This document shows positions 45,713-57,400 of a stretch of 64,000 nt of DNA, piece after piece. Both the position numbers and the translations under genes were made by a program. This stretch comes from Heliopora coerulea (Eukaryota; Cnidaria; Anthozoa; Scleralcyonacea; Helioporidae): contig JASJOG010000555.1 in the NCBI GenBank assembly GCA_030142905.1, positions 1 to 64,000 on the forward strand. The letters run 5' to 3'. The notes under the pieces are model-generated. The model was not told where the DNA came from and ran no database searches. It saw nothing but the letters and a program-made list of their open reading frames with translations. How positions within the stretch are numbered: the stretch's first letter is position 1; each line of letters opens with the position of its first letter.

Positions 45713-47004
45713 TTATTCTGAATCATGAACAGTCATTGCTTCTTTGATTCTTTCCAATCTCTTCTTGTTAAACTTGTCATCATAAAATGGGATGAAAAAG
45801 AGCACCTTAAAAGTCAGAAAGGGAAAAGAGTTGGAAAAAATCAAAGTGTAAGAACTGGAGCACAGCTGAATCCTACCATATTAAAAAAGAAAGACAGAGG
45901 AACCCAGACAGGAAGGAATCCACTTGAAAAAGATTTTGCCTGCAAAATTTTAAAAAAGGCACGAAAATCAAATTTAATATTTTCGAATCCATGTGCAATC
46001 TGTGATATATAGTTTAAATGTTAACTCCCTGAGCTAGCCTAGACTTCTCACCACTGAGTAACACTGCTAAAGGATCAACAAGAAATTAGTGCATTACCAC
46101 AATATTCATGACACTATTAAGGGAGCAAACCACATGAAACTTACAAAGCCTTCTGTTCCCGAGGTTTGACCCGGTCGAAATTCTATTTCTACAACATCAA
46201 GCCATTCAGCCTTTGTATAACTAAATATCTCAAGAAAATTTTTTTCTCGATCGACCTGAAAAAGATTGAAAACAAAAATTTTTAAATGAATAATCTTCAG
46301 GCTGGAGGTAGAGAAAAATTTATTCTCACTCTTTCAGTTTGGAGAGGTATGAGGCACAATCATGGTATAAACTAACTCCAAGGTTGTGAATTCAATATAA
46401 TATTAGGCATTGAGTTGTTGACTGTACTACAACCATACCGTGGTTTAAAATTTAATTTCAGTTGTATAGGCTAATTGTTACACTAATGAACAGTGACAAG
46501 TGGTTTTTAATAAAGACCACTTGTCACTGTTCATTACTGTAACAATTATCTAGCGTGCCATATTATTAAGCTCTTAAAAAATTACCTTACGAAGATAGAT
46601 TTTCTCTTTCTCAGCCAGCAGTGCAATGGCATCCACAACCTTTTGCACACACACGTTTGGAGTTAGGTCTTCAATTTCCCATCTAAAAGGCATTAATCGT
46701 ACGCTCTAAACAAATGGAAAATTTCCTCCAATAATTATTACCAAACGCACAAGCAACAATATCATATGATCAGAGAGGTAATTCACTGCTTCCGATCACT
46801 GATCTTCCGAACTCAAGGTGATAAAAAGTAGGAAGTGTTGGCCACATCCAGTCCACTTCAGCTTGTAGTTGGCAAATAACATGTTGAATCAACAGAGCGA
46901 TACCTTTCTTGGTATGAATGTAGATTTCGTATGAAAGGAAGCCACATGGCTGGTCTCAACTTGGCTTGAATTGGTGCCTGTATTACGCTTAAACAACAAG
47001 GCAT
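45713..47004 (-). CDS. Unrecognised 154-aa protein, five short exons, complete
   Basis: Exons 47004-46904, 46682-46586, 46255-46145, 45939-45877 and 45805-45713. All have standard donors (GTATCG, GTAATT, GTAAGT, GTAGGA) and acceptors, every join keeps phase (2, 0, 0, 0), and the sum is 465 bp with a TAA stop. The product starts MPCCLSVIQAPIQAKLRPAM (basic, possibly a targeting sequence). The middle has WEIEDLTPNVCVQKVVDAIA and FLEIFSYTKAEWLDVVEIEF then RPGQTSGTEGF. A hydrophobic stretch follows (SGFLPVWVPLSFFFNMVLFF), one possible membrane segment or buried core, and a charged tail DKFNKKRLERIKEAMT. None of its exons is long enough to stand out as an ORF. It is divergent with EFCAB5, starts 285 bp apart. 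I do not recognise the family; reality of the gene is well supported by the phase-consistent splicing. Confidence 0.75.
46472..46548. repeat. Hairpin-forming inverted repeat, 32-bp arms
   Basis: AATTGTTACACTAATGAACA plus GTGACAAGTGGT is matched by ACCACTTGTCACTGTTCATT plus ACTGTAACAATT with one or two mismatches and a loop of about 12 nt. It lies in intron 2 of the 154-aa gene. Size resembles a microRNA precursor, but a short MITE is equally likely. Confidence 0.6.
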
Positions 47005-47289
47005 GATGCGAACAACCATGCACTACATACAATGTTTCACTGGAATGTGAGATCGTTGAAAGCGGAAAAGCGCAATTATGGAAAATTTTAAAAAAACTTC
47101 CGGGATTGTTTGACCGTAACCTTAGAAACAATCCAATGAAAAATGGTAGTTCCCTGTTAAAAGTTCGAGTGAAATATTTTTATTTTTGAATTGCTCCATG
47201 TGCAGCACCTGCAGTACGGATTACCCTTGGAAGTATTAAAACATTTATGATACTGTAAAAACCAAAGCCATTAGAACTACTGTGACGAA
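47005..47289. promoter_or_regulatory. Compact bidirectional promoter of the 154-aa gene and EFCAB5
   Basis: The two start codons are 285 bp apart on opposite strands. No TATA box was recognised. Role inferred from arrangement. Confidence 0.45.
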
Positions 47290-48462
47290 ATGGCGAATGC
47301 AAGAGAACATCAATCAATTACTGACGTGGTGAATGGCTGTGGTTTCGTTGCAGAGAAAAACATTTCAACGCCTCTTGTACAACAGTTTGTGGGTAATAGT
47401 GTTCGCCGGTGGAAGGCGAAACATGAAGCTGCGATGAATAAAAAAATTGGAAAAGTAAAGTTCACAAGAAAGAAACGATTGAAAGACATGGCTATCACTT
47501 TCTCGGAGAATAGAGAAATTCCCTTGGATATATTAGCGAGGGAGTGGATCGACAACAATCCTGTTACTTTGGATGTCAGAGTTTACCTTATTGAGAGACT
47601 ATTTCCTTCTTTGATAATGGGTTTGGAGAAACTGCTCACTGAAGTTGAGAAACGTGACTTGGTGGGCAGTGAAAGTCAATCACCATGTTTTAATCCTGTG
47701 AACTACTTAGCTCAGTATTTGATGAGAAACAATCCAAAGTACAGTAACTTCCCTGAGGCTTCACCGTATGCAAAGGGCTTGCGGAAAGCTGCCGAAGACT
47801 TGAAAAGCGACATTTTTGAAATGGATACCAATAGGTTAGCAAAATTGAAAGCTGATGCTCATAAGAAACGACTGGAGAGGGAAAAGATGGAACAAATGAA
47901 AGGAGATGAACAACAGAAAAGGGGAGTTGCACTGGAAGATCTCTTTATTAAGTGGGCACAAAGTGAAGGAACAATACCATTGACTGTGGTAAGTAATCAA
48001 TTGTAAAGTAACTTTATCTTTCATAACCTTTACTTCTTGCATGATAAACAACAGAAAAGGGGAGTTGCACTGGAAGATCTCTTTATTAAGTGGGCACACT
48101 TAGAACATGAGGCCCCACAACACAAGGCCCCACTTAGAACATGAGTCCAAGAGAATTTTTTCTGGAGTTCCATATTCAGTTGTTTAGCACAACCAATTTA
48201 CAGAACATGAGACCATGAGTTTACAAAGCCTGGCAGATATACTTATCAACTTGCTTGCTCCCTCCCTCCATCCTTCGCTCACTCCCTCCCTCACTCCCTC
48301 CCTCACTTCCTCCCTCTCTTGTTCCCTCCCTCTCTTGCTCCCTCCCTCTCTTGCTCCCTTGCTCACTCTCTCCCTCCCTTGCTCTCTCTCTCCCTTGCTC
48401 CCTCCCTCCCTCCCTTGCTCCCTCCCTTCCTTGCTCCCTCCCTTCCTTGTTCCCTCCCTTGT

Positions 48463-48499
<37 letters not shown>

Positions 48500-51400
48500 A
48501 ACGTACTTACTTAAATTAACTTGCTTACATACTTATCAGAAACTTATAAAGGGGCAGGGTTCATCCCTTTGACAAGTAACATTGTTTGGCATTAGCCTGA
48601 GTGAAACACTAAAATGCATCCTTGCCCTTTAGTGGGTTAAATGATTATCAACTCAAGGGCTGTCTTATCAGCCAACTTCTGTCAAATAACTAATCACTAA
48701 AGCATACTTTCTGCTGCATTTGTCTTGTCTTTTTATAATTTTATCACTGACACCAGCCATGCAAACAAAACAGAATCAATTTCAATATCCACAGAGTTTA
48801 CTTTTACCTGATTAGGACCCTTCCTTGTAAGTCAAATTGAGTGATTGTATATTCTGGTCTGACAGTTGTCCAATGTCTGATTGGTATTTTGTGCCCTGAT
48901 GTGCAAATATTGTAGATTTGAAGACAGCCATATATTATAGGCTTACTGACCAGTATAGTTGTTCATACACTATTTTGAAAAACAGAAACAAGCTGTCATT
49001 ATGATTGTATGGGGATCTATATTTTTTTTTTCTTTTCTTTCTCTCATTCTCTGTCCAGACAAGACCATTTATTTAGTAGGAATCAAAATTCCAAAGCTAA
49101 TTTCTGTGCTCATGGTATGAATGTCACACCTACATTTCAATTTGGCAATCCTTCCCTTTTCCCTTTCCTTTTTCCAGCCATGCCTCAGGTTCAAAATGAG
49201 TTAGTCTCTTAATGGTGATCAGTTTTCTTTATATGTCAGGTCCAAAATGCACTGTGCTCATTTTTGGAGTATGTAGAATCACTACCAGAAGATATAAAAG
49301 GTAAAGTTGGAATATAAATGTTCATGTTAAAATGATTTACCATGTGAGTGTATATGTCACAGTTTCACCAAGAATGCTCCTCAGGTTGAGAAACACATTT
49401 CCCAGACAAGTGGAGTAGGATTTTTTGAATTTCAGCTGGATATCTGAGTATTATATAAAGCCGAAGGTTTACATACTATGACTCTTTTTGGATAACAGAG
49501 AGGGATTTTTGGTGTATTTTACAATATGATTCTACAGCTGGCATCAGTATATGAGTCAGATAAGCTCCATCTTCTATCTGCTTTAATATTGAGCAATTTA
49601 TCATCCATTATTGAAATTAATTTAATTTGACATTTCTTTTGCAGGTGATCAGTTTGATAATATTAAGGTCCCTAAAGTTGATAATACTGGTATACCACTT
49701 ACTGTTCATGAATTTAAGAAGGTAATTTCATTTGAGCATAAATGATGACCATTTTTGATGATTACTGGTGACCCTTTCTTGTCCAAGATATCTCTCCATG
49801 ACAAGTAAAATTGTCTGGTGTTAACCATTATTAACCATTACCCTATCTAACTCAATGTTTCATTTGCCAGTTTGTGGGTGAGTACACCATGGACATGTCA
49901 AGTGATGCATTTGATAAATTTATGGAACATCTTACCAAATGTGCTTATGAGTTCCAAAAAGCTGCAGAAAGAGTAACTATCAGGTGATTAAATTTAAAAA
50001 GTTGGGGTCAGTGTTGGAAATATTAGAATTGAATTAGTGTGTTCACATAAGGCAAAATAATTTTGAATAGTTTAATAACTTCAAGTTATATCACATGAAA
50101 TAAAATTAAAAATAATTGTGGGGAAAAAATAATTGGAGACCCTAATAGGTGATAAATTGTATTTAACGTGTGATTTTAACAATTAGTTTTGCTCATTATT
50201 TGCTTAGATACACTCTTAAAGCATTGTTCTTGGCTTGTGATCATGATGGGGTGAGTATGACTGATTTTATTGTCAGAGTGATCAAGAAAAACAAAAAACA
50301 AAAAACAAAAAAAAACCTACAAAAAGTTTCTTTCAGCTTCTCTGGTTGTATGAAGGGAACAGTATGTCTTTTTCCAGAGCACCTTTTTTCTGTCAGTTTA
50401 CTTTGCAGCCCAGGCGCGTCAGAAGCCCTCACTTTTTTTGGTGGAAAGGCCTGAGTATGTGTGGGGCCCCATTTTTTAGTAATATTAAACAACAAACTTA
50501 TGACTATTTCCTTAGAACCTTTAGAAAGTCTTAAACTCGACTTCGAACAGCATTCAGGTTATCGTTTTTGGCACATATAACGAGGGGCAAATAGCCATTG
50601 GGGGTTTTAATCTTGGAGCATGCTATAAGACACACCCATACCGAGAATAGGACCTCACCACCCCTCCCAACTTTTATTGTCGTTCTGGAGCCTATGCTGC
50701 GGCAAAGAGTGGTTTAAGATAATCAAAACTTCAGGAATCAATTGTGTCTTATTCAGGGAAGGTGTTAAACGTCAATCCTCACCTCATATCTCAGCGCGCT
50801 AATACTTGAAAAGATTCGAAAATGACCAATAATTAATGTTTCTGTGAAAATAGAGATGCGCGGATTTTTTATCTAGTCAACCTGTACATCTTATTGGAAG
50901 AAAAGTATATAATATGACCTGATAATGATTCTATAACTCAAGCCTGGTTTCCATTAAGTCGCAAGAATCGTAAAAATCGTGTCGTAGCAGTCGTCGCGAC
51001 CCTTGCGATTTGATGGAAACGTGAATCGAAGTGACTCTTGCGATTCAAGCGACTAAATGGCAAATATAAGGTTGTTGCGATTTTTGCGATTACTATTCTT
51101 GCGATTCTAAAGATTTAATGGAAACCAGGCTTTAGGGACTGATTTATGAGAGGGTGAGCCACTCTCAAAAGTTCACCTAACGCGTTGATGAACTAAACGT
51201 ATTTCTCATTGTTGGTTCAACAACATTGCCCAGCACTGATGAAGTGAAGATGGTTGTTTATGATTGATGGAAAACAGAAAAAACACGTGGATAGAATCAC
51301 TGACCATGTTTACCGCTATAAACGTAACTAAAATTTCGTTAAAGCATGGCTGAAAGGCATCGCAGACAACACATTTTTCACGAGACGCACTGGAAGAGCG

Positions 51401-54400
51401 ACAACCCTGTAAATAACAGCCTATACCAAGACAAAATTGCATAGGCCTGGTATTCATGTCAAATTAATCACTTGATGATTTTGTTGTATGCACATTTCCA
51501 AAACTTTTCGTCACAGTAGGCGGAACAAACCGTTCAGATGGGAACATTTTCATGTCACCTGGTAAAGATCTCGGTACACACCGCCGAGATCCCAACCAAG
51601 TGGACCAGTTCGCGTTTTCAACTCAGCGTATGAAAAACAGGCATGAGGTAAGACGTCGCGTGCATAAGCAAGCAATCCCACCTTCCTAGATGGCTTACTT
51701 TCGCATTTACAGGTTCTAATGACGCATTTCAACGAGCCTGAAAGTTGTGCGAGTAGCCACGCATGTTGAAATTAAAGAGATACATCTTCCTTATTAAATA
51801 GTTTGCTGCAGGGTGTGGCTTATGACTTCATATTTTTCGAGTCATACAGTATTTTCCCAAGCCCGCAGAGCGATTTGAAATCCAAACGATGAACAAACTA
51901 TCAGCGATTGCAATAGATGAAAGAATTTTCAGTCGTAGCATTGGTATCGATACCGTTACATGTATCGAGTATAATTTGTTGTATATTTACATGCCCAGTT
52001 GTCTTATAATAAATATCCATATCATCTGTTTGAGATTGGTGTTTTGGACCGTAAAAGAGTGCTGGGGATCTTGGGTAAATACTACGACTCCTTCACAGAA
52101 AACATGAGGAAGATATTGCGAAATCCAAGACGATGTACGTACATTTTGATTGAAGTTTTATCAGCGGCGAAGCTACGCATAGCAAATATTCATGCTCTGA
52201 AAATTTATCTTTGCAGAGAAACAGGATCATGCTATGCATGTATAAAATTATGTACAATATTTAGATATCAGGCAAAACGTATCCATAATAAACATTAATT
52301 TGGGGCAATTTTTAGTCATGCTTCGCACGACCGCTACATTGACCACTAACTCTTGCATTTTGATATAGTAACCACTGCGTGGGTGGATATATCAGTATGG
52401 CTTGATACCTGAATATTATAAATCGTTTTAAAATTGCACGGCCATGACTTGTTGCTATGTTTAGGTAATGTTAAATTTGCGTCACATGACCGGTTGCTAT
52501 GATTAGTTTCGCCACTTAGTGTAATAAGGTTTATTTTCTATCATTTCTGTGGTTTTACGGCAAGACCTAGGAACCTCAGGGGCATTTGGGGTATGCACTC
52601 CCCGTAGGATAAAAATTCCCTTTTCATTATGTTAGTTCCAATTCTCTTCATCAAATAAGCACACGATATAGAGTAAGGACATATACTGGCCAAATAATAC
52701 AGTATCAGTTTGAGGTTGCCCTTTCTGCATGCTAAAGTGTTTCCGTACCTCCTCGTTCCCTCATTTTCTATGAGTATTTTACTTCAGTTTTCGGTTATTT
52801 GTTCTGATTTTCGACTTCTAATAGGGCCTATTGTTGACGTAGAGGAGTGGCAGGAGGATGCCATTGAGGAGGAACCGATGACAGAGGACAAAATGCTCGC
52901 CAGAAAACAAGAGCTTTCGGCTGAGAAATCAGAAAGTCGGGATGGAATGTCGGAGGCGGAAGAGACTAACGTAAATTATGAACAAAAATACGGAAACAAA
53001 GAAAACGACATTGCTGAAATGACAAGTGCTGATGAAATCAGAGAAAATTTCGAAGATGAAACGGGTAAGCGTGGTCAACTTGTTACGAATGTTGACAGCC
53101 GTGACAGCGAAACAGCCAGTGGAATTATCATGGGAGCAAACAGAATTTGCTTCCAAACAAATGCAGTAAGCGTCTAAAGATCAGTGAAATGCAGAAAACG
53201 GATTTCTGGACGAGAACAGATGTCAAAAATATTCCACTGCCATTTCGTATGCAAATTTACAGGTATTTTGCACAAATGAATTACTTCTCATGTGAATAAG
53301 AAAAATGGAAAAGAAAAAAAAAATCATTTCCCATGTAACAAAGTTTTGATGTGTAAAATTAGACATTTCACTGACGAAATGGAAAAACTTCACGTTTGAA
53401 ATAAATTTTCACCCATCAATTTACAATGGAACATAACTGATATCCGAGGAGGAGTGTTCGATCCGATTTCCAAACACCGAACAAACAATAATAATAAGTG
53501 TTTTGTCAACTAAAGTGACAGGTCCGTGGCTTCCATCTTCTCCAGGCTTGTTTATCATTTGCTCTTCTCTTCACGCGATCTCCTCGTGGTGATCCACTCG
53601 GACATCGTTTCTGTCATCTTCTATTTTCCTGGTTAGATTCTCTGCCATAATGCTAGGAAAAATGGTTTTTTTATTGAGGTAGTTTTCCGTTGCTTTCCTC
53701 GTAACGCAGGCCCAACTAACTAGGGCATGGTTCAACTAACTAGAACCAGATCACGCCCGCCATTGTTCCATGATAAATTTATAGAATCTTCTGCCAGCTG
53801 GATCTATTCATCGCTGCTGCTGCCCAACCATTTCACGCAACCCTGATCGGGGAATCATACGGGTATTGAGTCTTGCTCAAGGTCTGCCCGTGAGCTGGTG
53901 GAGGGAAGGGCCGCTCTAATCACCCATTTACAGTTAGCCAAAGAGAACTAACTGCATCACTGCCCGAAAACACCGAACAGTGTAGTCAAAGACGAGGCGA
54001 TAGCCGAGTTTTTTTAACCATTTCCCAAGATCTGGTAATAAAAATTATTGCCGAAATCTTAACATTTTCCAAGATGTTTAGAGATCAGAGCAACCAGGGC
54101 TGCCTGGTATACGACATAGCTTTTCAAAAGAATCCAAATTTAAGAAGAAAATTGGGTTGAAAGTTGTCAGAAACTTATGCTTATTGAGATCACATTTCCC
54201 CACCACGTCTCCGTACATAGTCTCATTGTGTTTTCCTTATGAATTATCAATGACTTTGAGGATTCATTTGTGGGATACCTGTTTAGTATGCCAAGGTGTT
54301 AACTTGTTAAATAAGCCACTTCACACCATGGGAATTTTTTCACATTCGTTTTGATATTGTACAGTCTGACTCTCTTATACTAATTCTTCTTATTTGTTGG

Positions 54401-57400
54401 CAGATGAATTGTCATTTAGCAACCCTCCGTCTCCCGTCACTGAAGTTGAAGATCGTCTGCAATCTGCGACAACAGGTTCGGCATTTGATGAAAATGTCCT
54501 CAATCAAACACAGTTCGTTTATCTTTGTGAAACGTTCTTGGGAGATGAGCCTAGGAGGTAGGTATTAATGTTGAATAGCCATGCCTTTTCCTTTATTAAT
54601 CAATATCAGTAGCAAAAAATCAGCAAATGTTGTTTCTTCCCACTCAGGTCTGTCCTTGAAAGTTTAGTAAGGTTCGTAAAAGTCAGCTATAGCGAAACCG
54701 ATGAAGAGCGAGTAAAACGTCAAGAAAAGGTCAGTGTCCATTCGCTTAATTTCTTCCAACTATCATTGTGCAACATTTTTGTTGGCAGGGTCAGGTTAAG
54801 CTAATAGGAGACAAACAATCTAGACCTGCTAAACAGAGAGGTAGTATTTAAGTTTTCCAATCATTCCCATTACTGGATTCAAAATTTCGTCTTCTGCCGG
54901 GGTGAGTCCCTCTTAAATCGTCTTTGGTAAGTAATGAAGATGACTGACCCTGATAACTAGCTCATGTTTTAAGAGTTTTTATACTGGCCTTTTGCCCGTT
55001 TGGGCAATCGCAACAGCGATTTTGTCGTGGTAACAAGTTTAAACACAGTTTTCAAATATGTTGACACCATGGTGATTGGTAATTTACGATAAAGTAAGAG
55101 AAAATGAAGATGAAAAGTACGCACTAAAGAAGTATACACAGTTACCAAAGACTGCTGGACCGTTTAGTTCTTAAAAGAAGTGTATGAAACTTAAAGAGGT
55201 AAAATACTACGTACCAATCACCATGGTATCAACGTATTTGAAAACCGTGTTTAAATTTTTATAATTGTTATCATTATCATTATCATTACCCTAATACTTA
55301 TGCTTATAGTTATTGTTGTCGTTGTCGTTGTAGCTGTCCTTGTCATAATCATTGTTATTGTTATCACTATCATTCATTTATATACATTTGTTCATCTGTC
55401 AGACTTAAGTTGTGCTCTAAAGTATTAAATGTAATTGTTATTGTTTTTATTGTTCTTTTGTCTTTGTTGTTGTTTTCTTTAATCCCTTCTTCTTCTTCTT
55501 TTGCTCATTCTTCTACTTCTTTTTCTTCTTTTTTACTTGTTCTTCTTCTTCTGTTTCTCCTACTTCTACATCTCTTTCTTCTTGTTTTTTATCTTCCTGC
55601 GCTTCTGCTGTTACTTATTCGTCTTCTTTCTTTACTTCTTGTTCTCCTTGTCGTTCTTCCACTCCTTCTTCTCTTTCTTGTACTTCTTCCTGTCGTTCTA
55701 ACCAACAACCAAAGTTTGAAGTGCTGAAATTGTTTCGATGGTGAGTTGAATGAAAACGACGTGAAGTTCCTTGTGGGGTATCAAATTCTTGATTCCCTTC
55801 ACCTTGGGTTAAAAATGTCCTTAGGAACTAGTACATCATCATTCACGTCCATCTGACTCCATTTTCGTTTCTTAAATTCTCATCTTCTCTCGTCTATTTC
55901 AGTTTCATGAGTGGTGTGTTTTTGTTTCTCCCAGGCTCGACTTGAGGCACGCATGAAGAAACGAAAAGAGATGGTGGAGCAGCTGTTTGACTTCTGGGAC
56001 GTCGATAGATCAGGCGTGCTAAATTTTCAAGACGTCAACGAGGTTTTGTCTCAGTGGAAAGACATCTCAGCCGAACCTCAATTCCTAGAGTGTAAGTGCT
56101 GTAGTATTTCGTGTCGTCACGGCTACCGATCGAGAAGAAGATAGGGGGGTTCAAGGAAGGTTATGGATCGTACAAAAAGAACAAATGAAGCAGTTGCATA
56201 GCCAGAAATCTTTGCCAAGAAATTCATTACTGATGCCTTAGTGAAGAAGTCTTGAGAGGAATTCAAATTTTGACGAAAGATTCAATGCAGGGTTTTATCT
56301 AGTAGGGCGAACGGGTCAAAAGCTTTCCTCCCCATAAAAAATTAAACGTTTCAAAAACATTGCATTACAATTCTGGAAACGTTAATGATCCCGTGTCACA
56401 ATCTGACACTTGAGTCAAAACTTCCATACTCTATTCTCGTCTTCACTCTTTATTCCGTTATCGTAACTTTATGTATGCTTGATCTTACTACATTGACTTA
56501 CATCCAGACCTGCTTGTTTATATATATATTAACTGTTCTAAATAGAACTAATTTCATCATACAATCTTGTTACTGAATATAGACATTATATAATTCTAGA
56601 ATTCTCCATACCTTCTGCAACTAAGCATGACTCCACATTTTATAGTATCTAGAATCTTACGGAAAAGTACTCAACATATAATTACAGGTAATATAGAATG
56701 TTCTAGAATGCTATTGTCTGGGATGTTCTAGATTCATCACAACCGACTTTCAAGAACCTGAGCTCTTTCCCTGCATGATTTGTCAACTTGACAAGTAAAA
56801 TTGTCTGGCGTTAGCAAGAGTAAAATAATGGAAGGCTGATCCCTTGAGGAATAGTTTAAGTCGCGTTCACATGTCATATTGCATCCTGGTGTGTGCAATA
56901 ACCCTGTGACAGTCTATCCAGCATGACTTCTGCTTAAGATTGGCTTCCTTCGTCCACAATGCTCTTGTTAGTTTAACACATAGACTAAGGTGACAAAATA
57001 AAAGAGAATCCGAAAAATGTCATTCTTAACTTGTGATTCAATTAAAAAAAGAACAGACAAGAAGTAACCCGATGTTGAATCACAAGTTAAGAGTGACATT
57101 TTTTGGAATCTGTTTTGTTTTGTATTTGCTTAAACAGTCGGCCTAAGATGACAATTTCCAGACACCCAAGTCACAGACGCCTTTATGTTTGCAGGAGGCA
57201 GTGAGCCAAAAGTTATACGTCCTATATTTTCTAGGCAGAACAGATGATGCATTAACTAACCTTGCTATAGCATATGCATTAAAATCACCTAGTGTTCATC
57301 CTGTCAGCAGCATGTTCATACGTTATCGAGCAGACGTTAGCACAAGCGAATTGCCTCGCGGGACGAACGCATAACGACAGAAACTCTGTCTGCTTTTGCA

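Noticed and set aside
48215..48572. Ser/Pro/Leu-rich open frames in three phases
   Set aside because: Product of the CTCC/CTTG microsatellite.
50405..50525. Exon-like frame after TTACTTTGCAG in EFCAB5 intron 5
   Set aside because: Sequence looks like the end of a DNA element (GGCGCGTCAGAAGCCC), and phase runs correctly from 50250 to 52035 without it.
51999..52298. 99-codon frame read as an independent gene
   Set aside because: Its 5' part (52035-52134) fits EFCAB5 as an exon in phase with both neighbours; the remainder is intron.
55410..55727. Leu/Phe/Ser-rich open frames
   Set aside because: Low-complexity pyrimidine tract in an EFCAB5 intron.
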